A DNA stretch of 49,747 bases. Origin: Deltaproteobacteria bacterium (GTDB lineage: Bacteria; Desulfobacterota; Syntrophia; Syntrophales; Smithellaceae). This document shows positions 8,328 to 15,981 of this stretch, piece after piece (positions within the stretch are counted from its first letter, which is position 1; each line of letters starts with the position of its first letter). Both the position numbers and the translations under genes were made by a program. The notes beneath the pieces were generated by a model. It saw nothing but the letters and a program-made list of their open reading frames with translations, ran no database searches and was not told where the DNA came from. The stretch is taken from positions 1 to 49,747 of the forward strand of contig JAKLDS010000013.1 of the NCBI GenBank assembly GCA_022703375.1, read 5' to 3'.

Positions 8328-9548
8328 ATGTCCATATATGTTTATTCGGCCATCAATGAAAACGGCAATACCGTTTCCGGTACGCTGGAAGCGGAATCGG
8401 AAGAAATGGTTAATTCCATATTAGCTTCCCGCAATTTGATTCCATCCCGGATAGTTATCGAAAGTAAGGATAAAAGCAGCATTTTATCTTTGGCATCATT
8501 GAGCTTTGGTGGATCGGTAAAAACAGCTGATTTGATTCTTTTTACCAAACAGTTCCGTTCGATGCTGCAGGCCGGCGTTCCCATTATCCGGCTTTTGCTG
8601 GTGCTGGAAAACCAGACCCAGGACAAGACACTCAAAAGAGCTGTGATTGCCATCGGCCAAGATATTAAAGAAGGTTTATCGCTTTATGCGGCAATGAAAA
8701 AGCACCCGAAGATTTTTTCCCCTCTTTATCTCAGTATGATTAATGCGGGCGAAATCAGCGGTACAGTTCCCGAAATACTGGCGCGTCTTACTGACATTAT
8801 CGAACACGAGGCCAGAATCAAATCGGATATTAAGGCTGCTCTGCAATATCCGATTATTGTTGTGATAGCGCTGACCATTGCCTTTTTTGTGCTGCTGACC
8901 TTTGTCATCCCCAAATTTGTCGCCATCTTTGCCAAAGCAGGAATTGCTCTGCCTCTGCCTACCAGATTTGCCATGCTTCTCTATGAAGGACTGGCCAATT
9001 ACTGGCATATCCTTATTTTTGGAACTGTAGCTCTGATTATCGGTTTACGTTATTACTTCAAAACCGTCACCGGACGTTATACCCTCGACACTTTTCTGCT
9101 GAGCTTACCGCTCTTTGGCCCGTTGTTTCAGAAAGCGGCGATGTCTCGCTTTGCCAGTATATTTGCCATCATGCAGGCAAGCGGCGTGCCGGTAATGAAA
9201 ACAATGGAAGTTGTTTCCGATACAATCGGCAATTCCGCGATATCGCATGCTTTTGACCGCGTAAGAGACCAGATTCATGAAGGTAAGGGAATTTCCGGGC
9301 CGCTCGCCTCAGCAAAATATTTTACCCCGATGGTGGTGGATATGGTAGCCATCGGCGAAGAATCTGGTAATATTGAAGATATGATGCGGCAGGTATCCAT
9401 CCATTATGACGACGAAGTCCGTTATGCGGTAAAAGGTCTTTCCGATGCCATTGGTCCGATTTTAATCGTCGGTCTGGCGGCAGTTGTCGGTTTTTTTGCT
9501 TTGGCGATATTTTTGCCAATGTGGGATCTGACAAAAATGGTGAAATAA
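8328..9548 (+). CDS. Inner-membrane platform protein, PilC/GspF/MshG family
   Basis: 406-residue polytopic platform on which the pilus is built and which couples to the PilB-type ATPase. It has the two tandem T2SSF domains of this family (about 68-193 and 271-394), each with the helical pattern 'FTKQFRSMLQAGVPI...' and 'SRFASIFAIMQASGVPV'. Transmembrane segments lie at about 168-192 (IIVVIALTIAFFVLLTFVIP), 225-245, and 375-398. The family hallmark GEESGNIEDMM is near residue 343. It begins 13 bases after the ATPase gene ends, so the two are almost certainly co-transcribed. Length and domain order are canonical. Confidence 0.93.
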   Translation: MSIYVYSAINENGNTVSGTLEAESEEMVNSILASRNLIPSRIVIESKDKSSILSLASLSFGGSVKTADLILFTKQFRSMLQAGVPIIRLLLVLENQTQDKTLKRAVIAIGQDIKEGLSLYAAMKKHPKIFSPLYLSMINAGEISGTVPEILARLTDIIEHEARIKSDIKAALQYPIIVVIALTIAFFVLLTFVIPKFVAIFAKAGIALPLPTRFAMLLYEGLANYWHILIFGTVALIIGLRYYFKTVTGRYTLDTFLLSLPLFGPLFQKAAMSRFASIFAIMQASGVPVMKTMEVVSDTIGNSAISHAFDRVRDQIHEGKGISGPLASAKYFTPMVVDMVAIGEESGNIEDMMRQVSIHYDDEVRYAVKGLSDAIGPILIVGLAAVVGFFALAIFLPMWDLTKMVK

Positions 9549-9601
9549 CGGAAAATAGCCTCTGTAAAAAAAATGTAACCTGAGATCTGCAACCTGAAGA
9601 A

Positions 9602-10924
9602 ATGCCACGAGAAATAAGCAAAAAAAAGATTTTTATCAGCCTGTATATCATGATTCCTTTGATATTTGCCGGGTTGTCAATGCTGGCTGTCATTTTATCC
9701 TGTAAGATTGCGCATTATTATGAACAGGTAAATCAGTTATCTGCGGAAATTTTTTTTATCATGGTATTTATGGTAGGAGTGATAACTTTTATTATCAGCT
9801 TTATAATTTTGCGACTTATCTTGAAACCGGTCATGAAATTCGTCCGTAAAACACAGACAATGCCCCTTTTTAGCGATTCGAAATCCGAGAAATTATCAAT
9901 TACCGATGATATTGAACAGATTGCCGATGTTTTTCAAAAAGTCAGTAATTTATTAAGTCATGTGGAAGCAAGGGAATTATTTCCTAACATTATCGGTTCC
10001 AGCGCCATAATGAGAAATATTTTTTCCCAGATAATAAAGATTGCTCCAGCCGATTCCACCATACTGATTTCCGGCGAAAGTGGCACGGGCAAGGAAATAA
10101 TCGCCGAGGCGATATATGCTAACAGCCTGAGAAAAGGCAGGCCTTTCATCAAAATCAATTGCGTGGCGATACCCGAGGGATTACTGGAAAGCGAATTGTT
10201 TGGACATGAAAAGGGCTCATTTACCGGCGCCATCGCCCAAAAAAAAGGTAAATTTGAATTAGCGAACGGCGGCACTATTTTTCTCGATGAAATCGGGGAT
10301 ATGCCGCCCGCCACTCAGGCGAAATTACTGCGAGCGCTGCAGGAAAAAGAATTCGAGAGAGTTGGGGGCATTACACCTATCAAAGTTGATGTGCGTTTCA
10401 TTGTGGCGACCAATAAAAATTTGCCGGAAATGATTAAGGCGGGAACATTTCGTGAGGATCTCTATTTCCGTGTTAATGTTTTTTCCATTTACCTGCCGCC
10501 GCTGCGGGAAAGGGGTGAAGATATTTCCATGCTGGCCAATTATTTTTTAAATAAGTCAGCCAGGGAAGTCAAATTATCTTCCTCAACACTGCAAATTTTA
10601 ATCGGATATTCCTGGCCGGGAAATATCCGGGAATTAAAGAACGTCATAGAACAGGCAGGAGTTTTATGCGAAAATGGAGTTATTGAACCGCGCCATTTAC
10701 CGGATGCCATTTTAAAGCAGAGCCTGATGCCGGCGGTTAATGATTTAAATGAAAATATTACTCTTGATGAAAAGATAGCCCTGATGGAGAGGGAAATTAT
10801 AATAAACGCTTTAAAGAAAACAAATGGTGTGCAAGTTAAAGCAGCAGATATTTTAGGCATAAATCAAAGAAGCCTCTGGCACAGGATAAAAAAACTTGAT
10901 ATCGATGTAAGTTGCTTTAAATAA
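9602..10924 (+). CDS. Membrane-anchored sigma-54-dependent transcriptional activator
   Basis: 440 residues. Two transmembrane helices (about 11-32 and 49-71) with a very short periplasmic loop are followed by a HAMP-like linker (about 72-120). The sigma-54 AAA+ domain runs from about 130 to 355: Walker A GESGTGKE near 158, the sigma-54 contact loop as GSFTGA near 205 (Ser in place of the usual Ala), Walker B GGTIFLDEIGD near 228, and the sensor region with FREDLYFRVNVF. A Fis-type helix-turn-helix at about 400-437 binds DNA. There is no receiver domain and no partner kinase nearby, so it may sense the envelope state directly. It follows the platform gene by 53 bp and precedes a sigma-54-like promoter and two pilins, its probable targets. 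The membrane tether replaces the usual PilS/PilR pair. Confidence 0.9.
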   Translation: MPREISKKKIFISLYIMIPLIFAGLSMLAVILSCKIAHYYEQVNQLSAEIFFIMVFMVGVITFIISFIILRLILKPVMKFVRKTQTMPLFSDSKSEKLSITDDIEQIADVFQKVSNLLSHVEARELFPNIIGSSAIMRNIFSQIIKIAPADSTILISGESGTGKEIIAEAIYANSLRKGRPFIKINCVAIPEGLLESELFGHEKGSFTGAIAQKKGKFELANGGTIFLDEIGDMPPATQAKLLRALQEKEFERVGGITPIKVDVRFIVATNKNLPEMIKAGTFREDLYFRVNVFSIYLPPLRERGEDISMLANYFLNKSAREVKLSSSTLQILIGYSWPGNIRELKNVIEQAGVLCENGVIEPRHLPDAILKQSLMPAVNDLNENITLDEKIALMEREIIINALKKTNGVQVKAADILGINQRSLWHRIKKLDIDVSCFK

Positions 10925-10953
10925 GCTACAAAAAATGTAGACAAAGCTACAAA
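10923..10953 (+). promoter_or_regulatory. Candidate upstream activating sequence: direct repeats AAGCTACAAA
   Basis: AAGCTACAAA occurs at 10923-10932 and again at 10944-10953, exactly 21 bp apart (two helical turns). An inverted core TGTAG at 10936-10940 also makes CTACA-AAAAA-TGTAG dyad symmetry. The pair lies about 180 bp upstream of the sigma-54-like promoter, within the usual range for enhancer sites bound by sigma-54 activators. Binding by the adjacent activator is inference. The first repeat overlaps the stop codon of that gene. Confidence 0.4.
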
Positions 10954-11129
10954 GAAATGGTATTAAATAATTGTAAGACATTGAGGAGAAAATAGCTTGT
11001 TGTAATTGTAAGTTTTGTTTGATATTTAACTTTATTGAAGTACCTGATTTATTTGATATTATAAAAATTAATTGAATAAAAAAATAATGATTATAGATTG
11101 TTGCTTTAATATCACCAATTAAGCATTAA

Positions 11130-11145
11130 TGGCATATTAATTGTA
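11130..11145 (+). promoter_or_regulatory. Candidate sigma-54 (-24/-12) promoter of the pilin genes
   Basis: TGGCAT at 11130-11135 and TTGTA at 11141-11145 give GG-N10-GT, matching the -24/-12 arrangement TGGCAC-N5-TTGCA except for T in place of C after TGGCA and T in place of C in the -12 element. Transcription would start near 11155-11160, leaving a leader of about 65 nt with a strong AAGGAGG (about 11211-11218) before the first pilin. The adjacent sigma-54 activator gene supports the assignment. The rest of 10925-11223 is AT-rich, with no gene seen. Confidence 0.6.
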
Positions 11146-11223
11146 TAAGTATCTGGCAAGAAGTTTCTAAAAATATTTAGAAAATAAGTAAAATAATAGA
11201 AATAATTTAAAGGAGGAAGTTTT

Positions 11224-11610
11224 ATGATAAAGGTTATGAGAAATGAAAAGGGTTTCACATTGATTGAAATTATTGCTGTTTTGGTAATTTTAGGAATTCT
11301 GGCAGCAGCCGCTGTGCCAAAATATATCAGCTTGCAAGATGAAGCTAGAAATAGTGCTGCACAAGCGGCAATTGCAGAAGTGAAAGCGCGAGCGAATCAG
11401 TATTATGCTTTATTAACTCTGCGTAACGCTGGAGCGCCAACTTCAAATGCGTCTATTGTTGCCTCGGTTACAGCAACTCCAGATGTAGGTGCTGATTTTA
11501 ACGTTGCAGCAGCAGCTTCTGGAAGTGATATTGTAATTACTGTTAATTCGGTCAAGACTTATAGTTTGAGTACTCCGGTTGTAGGAACGTGGTACTTCCC
11601 TAAAGAATAA
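11224..11610 (+). CDS. Type IV pilin (MSHA/PulG-like major pilin candidate 1)
   Basis: 128-residue prepilin. A short positive leader ending ...RNEKG is followed by the cleavage site G|FTLIEIIAVLVILGILAAA, with Glu5 of the mature protein conserved. Mature length is about 118 residues. The helical spine continues to about residue 70 (EARNSAAQAAIAEVKARANQYYA), and the C-terminal half is Ala/Ser/Thr/Val-rich with few charged residues. There is no cysteine, so the usual C-terminal disulphide loop is absent. A strong AAGGAGG sits about 6 nt before the ATG. It is the first gene after the candidate sigma-54 promoter and is closely paralogous to the next gene, 18 bp downstream. Which of the two is the major subunit cannot be told from sequence. 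Confidence 0.93.
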   Translation: MIKVMRNEKGFTLIEIIAVLVILGILAAAAVPKYISLQDEARNSAAQAAIAEVKARANQYYALLTLRNAGAPTSNASIVASVTATPDVGADFNVAAAASGSDIVITVNSVKTYSLSTPVVGTWYFPKE

Positions 11611-11628
11611 GAAAAGGTGAGATAAATT

Positions 11629-12000
11629 ATGATAAAGAATGAAAAAGGCTTTACGTTGATTGAAATTATTGCTGTACTAGTTATCTTAGGAATTTTAGCC
11701 GCAGTGGCTGTTCCAAAGTATATTGATATGCAGAATGAAGCAAGAACAAGTGCTGCGCAGGGAGCACTTGCTGAAGTGAAAGCAAGAGCCAATCAGTATT
11801 ACGCCATACAGACTTTGCGCAATGGTTCAGCAGCTTTAGCTGCATCTGTTCTTGCCTCTGTAACTACAGCGCCTGATCTTGGCGGCGATTTTGGTGTTTC
11901 CGCGGCAGCTTCGGGAAGTGATATCGCAATTACCGTTAGCACTGTAAAAGGATCAGCTTTGACAACTGCAGTTGTCGGAACATGGGTTTTTCCTAAATAA
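11629..12000 (+). CDS. Type IV pilin (MSHA/PulG-like, candidate 2, tandem paralogue)
   Basis: 123-residue prepilin with leader MIKNEKG, cleavage before FTLIE, and the same hydrophobic helix, EVKARANQYYA spine and closing VVGTW-FPK as the upstream pilin. Differences concentrate in the middle of the globular part (about residues 60-85), as expected after a tandem duplication followed by divergence at an exposed surface. It also lacks cysteine. The RBS AAGGTGA is about 9 nt before the ATG. A strong intrinsic terminator 23 bp after the stop closes the transcript. Two near-identical pilins may give mixed fibres or allow variation; that is inference. Confidence 0.93.
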   Translation: MIKNEKGFTLIEIIAVLVILGILAAVAVPKYIDMQNEARTSAAQGALAEVKARANQYYAIQTLRNGSAALAASVLASVTTAPDLGGDFGVSAAASGSDIAITVSTVKGSALTTAVVGTWVFPK

Positions 12001-12022
12001 ATAAGTATCCTATAATACATTA

Positions 12023-12055
12023 AATAGCGTGATTCCGATATCACGCTATTTTTTT
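12023..12055 (+). terminator. Intrinsic terminator after the pilins
   Basis: AATAGCGTGAT (12023-12033) and ATCACGCTATT (12040-12050) form a perfect 11-bp stem around a 6-nt loop, followed by a run of seven T (12049-12055). It ends the pilin transcript and lies against the stop codon of the convergent minus-strand gene, whose end overlaps the T-run. On the minus strand no good U-run follows, so it is mainly a plus-strand terminator. Confidence 0.9.
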
Positions 12056-14126
12056 ATATAAATTCCTTTAGGCGTTTCTTTAAAATAGATGAGATATTTT
12101 CGATATCGGGAATATAGACAAGCAGCATCTTGTCGCTGGTTAAGCCCTTAATGTAATTAGAAATATTCGAAGAACCCTTCAGGTAGATGAGAAAGCAGAT
12201 TTCCTGATTAACCATTTCTGAATCATTAATTTTTGCATATAATTCAATCAATGCCAAATTAATAAAGGCGTTTCGTGGTGCTAGTAAGCGCGAAGAATTT
12301 AAATAAGAGATGGCACCGGTATAATTATTTTTCTGGCGGCAAATTTCAGCCATGATCTGTAATGATAATATGGAATCAGGATTATGAATTAAACATTTTT
12401 TTACAAAATATTTGGATTCATTCAGCTTCCCAATTTTTAATAAAATAAAACTGTATAATTCCATCAGCTCGAAACTGCTGGGATATTTTCTTAATTTATC
12501 TTCAATAATTTTCTTGGCTTCCAGAATTTTGTTTTGCCTCATTTTTATTTTAGCTATATGAACTGTATTCTGGATATATTCTGGTAGGACTTTCAATGAT
12601 TTTTGAAAGTAGTTCAAGGCAAGATCGTTTTTCATTTCTCTGAAATACAACAGACCAGAGTTGTAGTTTTGAATAGCCCAGGCTTGTTCGCTGCCGAAAT
12701 TATTTAAAGCCATGGCTTTTTCATATTCGGAAAGAGCTTTCTCATTCATGTTAGAATTAGCGTATATCCTACCCAGGTTGGAGTGTGGTCTGCTCAGTCG
12801 GGGGGATTTTTCAATGTTGTCAAACCACAAAAGAAAATCGCTGGAAACAGTTTTGTTGCGTAAGTATGTATTATCTCCTGCGGCAACTAATATTATGACT
12901 ATTACCAAAGCGACAATTATCTGAATCATTTTTTTATAAGAAAAATAATCGATAGCGTAAATTATAAATTCGGCAACAGGAATAAATAAAAGCATTGCTG
13001 GCAAATAATTGCGGTGTTCATAAATTAATTCTAATGAGAAAATAGAGCTTTCAATGAGATGATTAAGTAAGAAGAAAATGATGCAAAAAGAAATTAAAGG
13101 ACGCTTTCTGGCAATGTAAAAGGCAATAGTAATTGCTATAAGAATTAACAAAATAGCAGGTAGTGTAGCCCATGGTTGGAACAGGGAATGAGAAATATTT
13201 ATATCGTAGAGCAAAGTCAGGCGGGAATTTATCGGGTAAAATAAAAGAGATAGATAAAATATAATAACACGTGGTTCAGTTAAGAGCCTTTCAACCATTG
13301 TGAAATCGCGTATTTTATAATCATCTAAAATAGCAGAAAAATCAGTATAGATAAATCCGGCGGCAGCAATAACTAAAACGGGTAAAGCAGCAAATTTCAG
13401 ATATTTTTTGATATTTTCTTTGCTTAATCCGGCTATTAAAAACAAATCATAAATGAATATGCTTGCCGGCAGCATAACGGCGTTTTCTTTGGACAAAACA
13501 GCTGCCAGGCCGGATATCGTGCATAAAGTGAAAAAAATTATGGAACAGCGGTTGTTGGAGGCAGTTCTTGCTTTGAGATACAAGAACATGGACATTATGT
13601 AGAAAAGTCCGGCCATGGAAGCCATCCGCTGCACGATATAAGTAACGGATGTAACTTGAACGGGGTTGATTGCCCAGAAAAACGTTGACAGAAGGGCAAC
13701 AGGATAAGCAATTTTTGCGTATTTCTCTCGGATGAGCGGAAGTTTTAATGTCTGCAAAATAAAAAGAAATAAAAATACGGCTGCAAGATAATGAATGATA
13801 ACGTTAACAATATGGTAACCAAATACATTGGAACCATCGAAATAATAATTCCAGGAAAAACTCAGATAAGATAATGGACGCGATGGGCTTTTCTGCTCCA
13901 ATCCGTAGATACAATGATTTATTTTTTCCCAGGAATAATCTTTGATTTGTATATGGGGGTTATTGACTATGTTGGCGAAATCATCAAAGTGCCACTCGCC
14001 ATAAAAACTGTTGGAATAAATAATTAACAGGAAAATAAATAACGAAATAAATGCAAATAAATGCTGGGAATCTATCCGGAAATTGAATTTAATAGGTAAT
14101 GCAAAACCGTTTTCTTTAGAAATCAT
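12054..14126 (-). CDS. Multi-pass GT-C-like glycosyltransferase with C-terminal TPR repeats (TMTC/PMT-like)
   Basis: 690-residue membrane protein. The N-terminal part (about 25-415) has roughly ten hydrophobic helices. The first large periplasmic loop begins WHFDDFANIVNNPHI (acidic pair Asp48-Asp49), the catalytic-type loop of GT-C / O-mannosyltransferase-like proteins; RPLSYLSFSWNYY follows in the same loop. The C-terminal part (about 430-660) carries TPR repeats ('RPHSNLGRIYANSNMNEKALSEYEKAMAL' type). This TMTC-like architecture is known from protein O-glycosyltransferases, but many bacterial members are uncharacterised. The RBS GGAG is 7 nt before the ATG. It is the last gene of a nine-gene minus-strand glycan cluster and lies nearest the pilins, so pilin O-glycosylation is a reasonable inference. 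Confidence 0.7.
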   Translation of the reverse strand: MISKENGFALPIKFNFRIDSQHLFAFISLFIFLLIIYSNSFYGEWHFDDFANIVNNPHIQIKDYSWEKINHCIYGLEQKSPSRPLSYLSFSWNYYFDGSNVFGYHIVNVIIHYLAAVFLFLFILQTLKLPLIREKYAKIAYPVALLSTFFWAINPVQVTSVTYIVQRMASMAGLFYIMSMFLYLKARTASNNRCSIIFFTLCTISGLAAVLSKENAVMLPASIFIYDLFLIAGLSKENIKKYLKFAALPVLVIAAAGFIYTDFSAILDDYKIRDFTMVERLLTEPRVIIFYLSLLFYPINSRLTLLYDINISHSLFQPWATLPAILLILIAITIAFYIARKRPLISFCIIFFLLNHLIESSIFSLELIYEHRNYLPAMLLFIPVAEFIIYAIDYFSYKKMIQIIVALVIVIILVAAGDNTYLRNKTVSSDFLLWFDNIEKSPRLSRPHSNLGRIYANSNMNEKALSEYEKAMALNNFGSEQAWAIQNYNSGLLYFREMKNDLALNYFQKSLKVLPEYIQNTVHIAKIKMRQNKILEAKKIIEDKLRKYPSSFELMELYSFILLKIGKLNESKYFVKKCLIHNPDSILSLQIMAEICRQKNNYTGAISYLNSSRLLAPRNAFINLALIELYAKINDSEMVNQEICFLIYLKGSSNISNYIKGLTSDKMLLVYIPDIENISSILKKRLKEFI

Positions 14127-14149
14127 TTTATGCTCCAGTTTAATTCACT

Positions 14150-15097
14150 TTATTCAACATGTATTTTATAGTGCTTTCCGGTTGAATAACGATCAAATGT
14201 AAAAAATACAGCAGCAAGAAAAATTTCGGCAATCGTAATGATGATCCTTGTCAAAATTGTAGCAAAAATTACGACAGGCTTGGAGATCAATGCCGGGAGA
14301 ATAAGGAAAACAACGCCTTCGCGTACACCTATTCCAGCCGGAGCAAAGATAGCCACCACACCGATGAGTGATGCGAGATAATAAACGCTGGTTATTATCA
14401 AAAAATAATTCCAGCCGACGGAATAAAAACAATTAAAGGCGAAAAAAAGTCCGAGGCCGTAAGGCAAACAGACCAGCATATTAATTCCCACTAATTTAAG
14501 CAGGAAACCATAGGATGGCAAACTGGTCAAAGGTTCGCGTTTTATCAGCCGGAAAGCCATATCTGTTATTTTTTTAAGGATCGGCGGATATAAAATTATC
14601 AGGAAAATACATACCATGCCCAAGGAAACCCAACGGATGAATGGTGGTATCCATTCAGGGATGAAGGCTATCGATATAAGGACTAGAAGGCAGGATGCTG
14701 CCATCGTAGTGACAAATTCAACTCCGGTTGCTACAGCGATAGTTCTTTTAGGAACATCGGAGTGAATATCCATGCGAATAAGAAGTATTCCGATTTTGCC
14801 GGGTACATATTTGCCCAGTTGCGAAAGGCTCCAAGCATTAGCAGCCGCAAGGAAAGATAATTTAATGCCGAAGGAGCGGGCTAAATACAGCCAGATCATC
14901 AACTGAACTAAATAGGCGAGAACTGTAAAAATGAAGCTCAGAGAAAGATATGTCCAGTTCAAATGATAATCAAATCCACTAAGGTTGCCAGTAGCCTTAT
15001 AGATATATAATAATACACCAGATAAAACAGCGATAAAGAGTATCCGACTGTACCATCGTTTTCCGCGGGAAGTATTAAGGGCAGTATTGTTATTCAT
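14150..15097 (-). CDS. Flippase-like integral membrane protein (LPG_synthase_TM / UPF0104 family)
   Basis: About 315 residues with seven to eight hydrophobic helices and family motifs: 'WLYLARSFG' followed by 'NAWSLSQLGKYVPGKIG' (the conserved PGK-G after the third helix) and 'FAPAGIGVREGVVFLIL' near the C-terminus. These are signatures of the lysylphosphatidylglycerol-synthetase transmembrane region, found alone in many polysaccharide clusters and proposed to move lipid-linked substrates. Function within a glycan cluster is inferred, not demonstrated. The ORF can start at TTG 15103, but ATG at 15097 is preferred. It is followed 23 bp downstream by the GT-C/TPR gene and probably co-transcribed with it. 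Confidence 0.75.
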   Translation of the reverse strand: MNNNTALNTSRGKRWYSRILFIAVLSGVLLYIYKATGNLSGFDYHLNWTYLSLSFIFTVLAYLVQLMIWLYLARSFGIKLSFLAAANAWSLSQLGKYVPGKIGILLIRMDIHSDVPKRTIAVATGVEFVTTMAASCLLVLISIAFIPEWIPPFIRWVSLGMVCIFLIILYPPILKKITDMAFRLIKREPLTSLPSYGFLLKLVGINMLVCLPYGLGLFFAFNCFYSVGWNYFLIITSVYYLASLIGVVAIFAPAGIGVREGVVFLILPALISKPVVIFATILTRIIITIAEIFLAAVFFTFDRYSTGKHYKIHVE

Positions 15098-15130
15098 AGT
15101 CAAAGTATTTTGTCAGTGGATTCATGCAAA

Positions 15131-15961
15131 TCAGTTGTGCATTATATTTTTCTCTATCAAATAAAACGACCATAATGTTGGTAATTTTCTGTTTTTGAAT
15201 AAACCATCAAGAACAGCGAGACCGTGAAAAAAACCGCGTGCCCAATTATGTGGAAGAAACCTTGCTGCCATATATATCCAGAGAAAGAAAAAAGTTGTTG
15301 CCGGAATGCGTTTCTCCCGGATAACGGCACCACCGGCCTGATGAACGACTGCGGCAATTTCAGCGGCAGAAAAACATCTGCCCCCGGTATTCATATTGCT
15401 GTAGTTATGGAACAACCTGGCGAGCCCAAAACAGGTCTGAAATATTATTCCGGATTTGTCAGGTTCAATTAAAATTATTTTCCCGCTGGTATTTAAATGA
15501 GCAAATAAAAAGGAAAATACTTCTTTTAATTTATTTTCCGGCAGATACATTAACACGGTTACGACAATAATATAATCGAAGGTTCCTGCTTCTGGAGGAA
15601 TTGCTTCAGCACTGCCTACAAATGCTTCTCCACCTGTATTTTCCCGGTACAATTTTACATAATTGGGGCTGATATCAATTCCTGTTATTTGAGCCTGGGG
15701 AAACTTTTGAATAACCGGTAAGGATAATCTGCCATATCCGCAGCCGATATCAAGAATTCTAATTGTATCTTTATTTCCTTCGATGCATTCAAAAATAAAA
15801 TTTTGATGAATCGAGTCAAAATATTCATTGGCTGAATCCGGCATGCCCTTAAAAAGGACGCTTCTTAAGGTAGAACCGTAATCAATGCTTCTATTTTCCC
15901 AGGCAGCGGAGGTGTTTTCCACCGGGTAATCATTTGTTGCCCGGTTATGATTTGATGGCAC
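15131..15961 (-). CDS. Class I SAM-dependent methyltransferase
   Basis: 276 residues. Motif I reads ILDIGCGYGRLSLPV (about 70-84), motif II/post I ITGIDISPNYVKLY about 20 residues later, and a motif III-like strand FDYIIVVTVLMYLPENKL (about 130-148), all typical of small-molecule methyltransferases. The C-terminal third is less conserved and has an aromatic amphipathic stretch (FFFLWIYMAARFLP), possibly a membrane-associating helix. The start appears to be GTG at 15961 with GGAG about 10 nt upstream. In a glycan cluster, O- or N-methylation of a sugar or a lipid carrier intermediate is plausible. The substrate cannot be read from sequence. Confidence 0.8.
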   Translation of the reverse strand: MPSNHNRATNDYPVENTSAAWENRSIDYGSTLRSVLFKGMPDSANEYFDSIHQNFIFECIEGNKDTIRILDIGCGYGRLSLPVIQKFPQAQITGIDISPNYVKLYRENTGGEAFVGSAEAIPPEAGTFDYIIVVTVLMYLPENKLKEVFSFLFAHLNTSGKIILIEPDKSGIIFQTCFGLARLFHNYSNMNTGGRCFSAAEIAAVVHQAGGAVIREKRIPATTFFFLWIYMAARFLPHNWARGFFHGLAVLDGLFKNRKLPTLWSFYLIEKNIMHN

Positions 15962-15981
15962 GACTGATTTCTCCAGATAAT

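Noticed and set aside
11154-11170. Second TGGCA match (TGGCAAG) upstream of the first pilin as a sigma-54 promoter
   Set aside because: The -12 part at the right spacing is TTTCT, lacking the GC/GT; the match at 11130-11145 is better.
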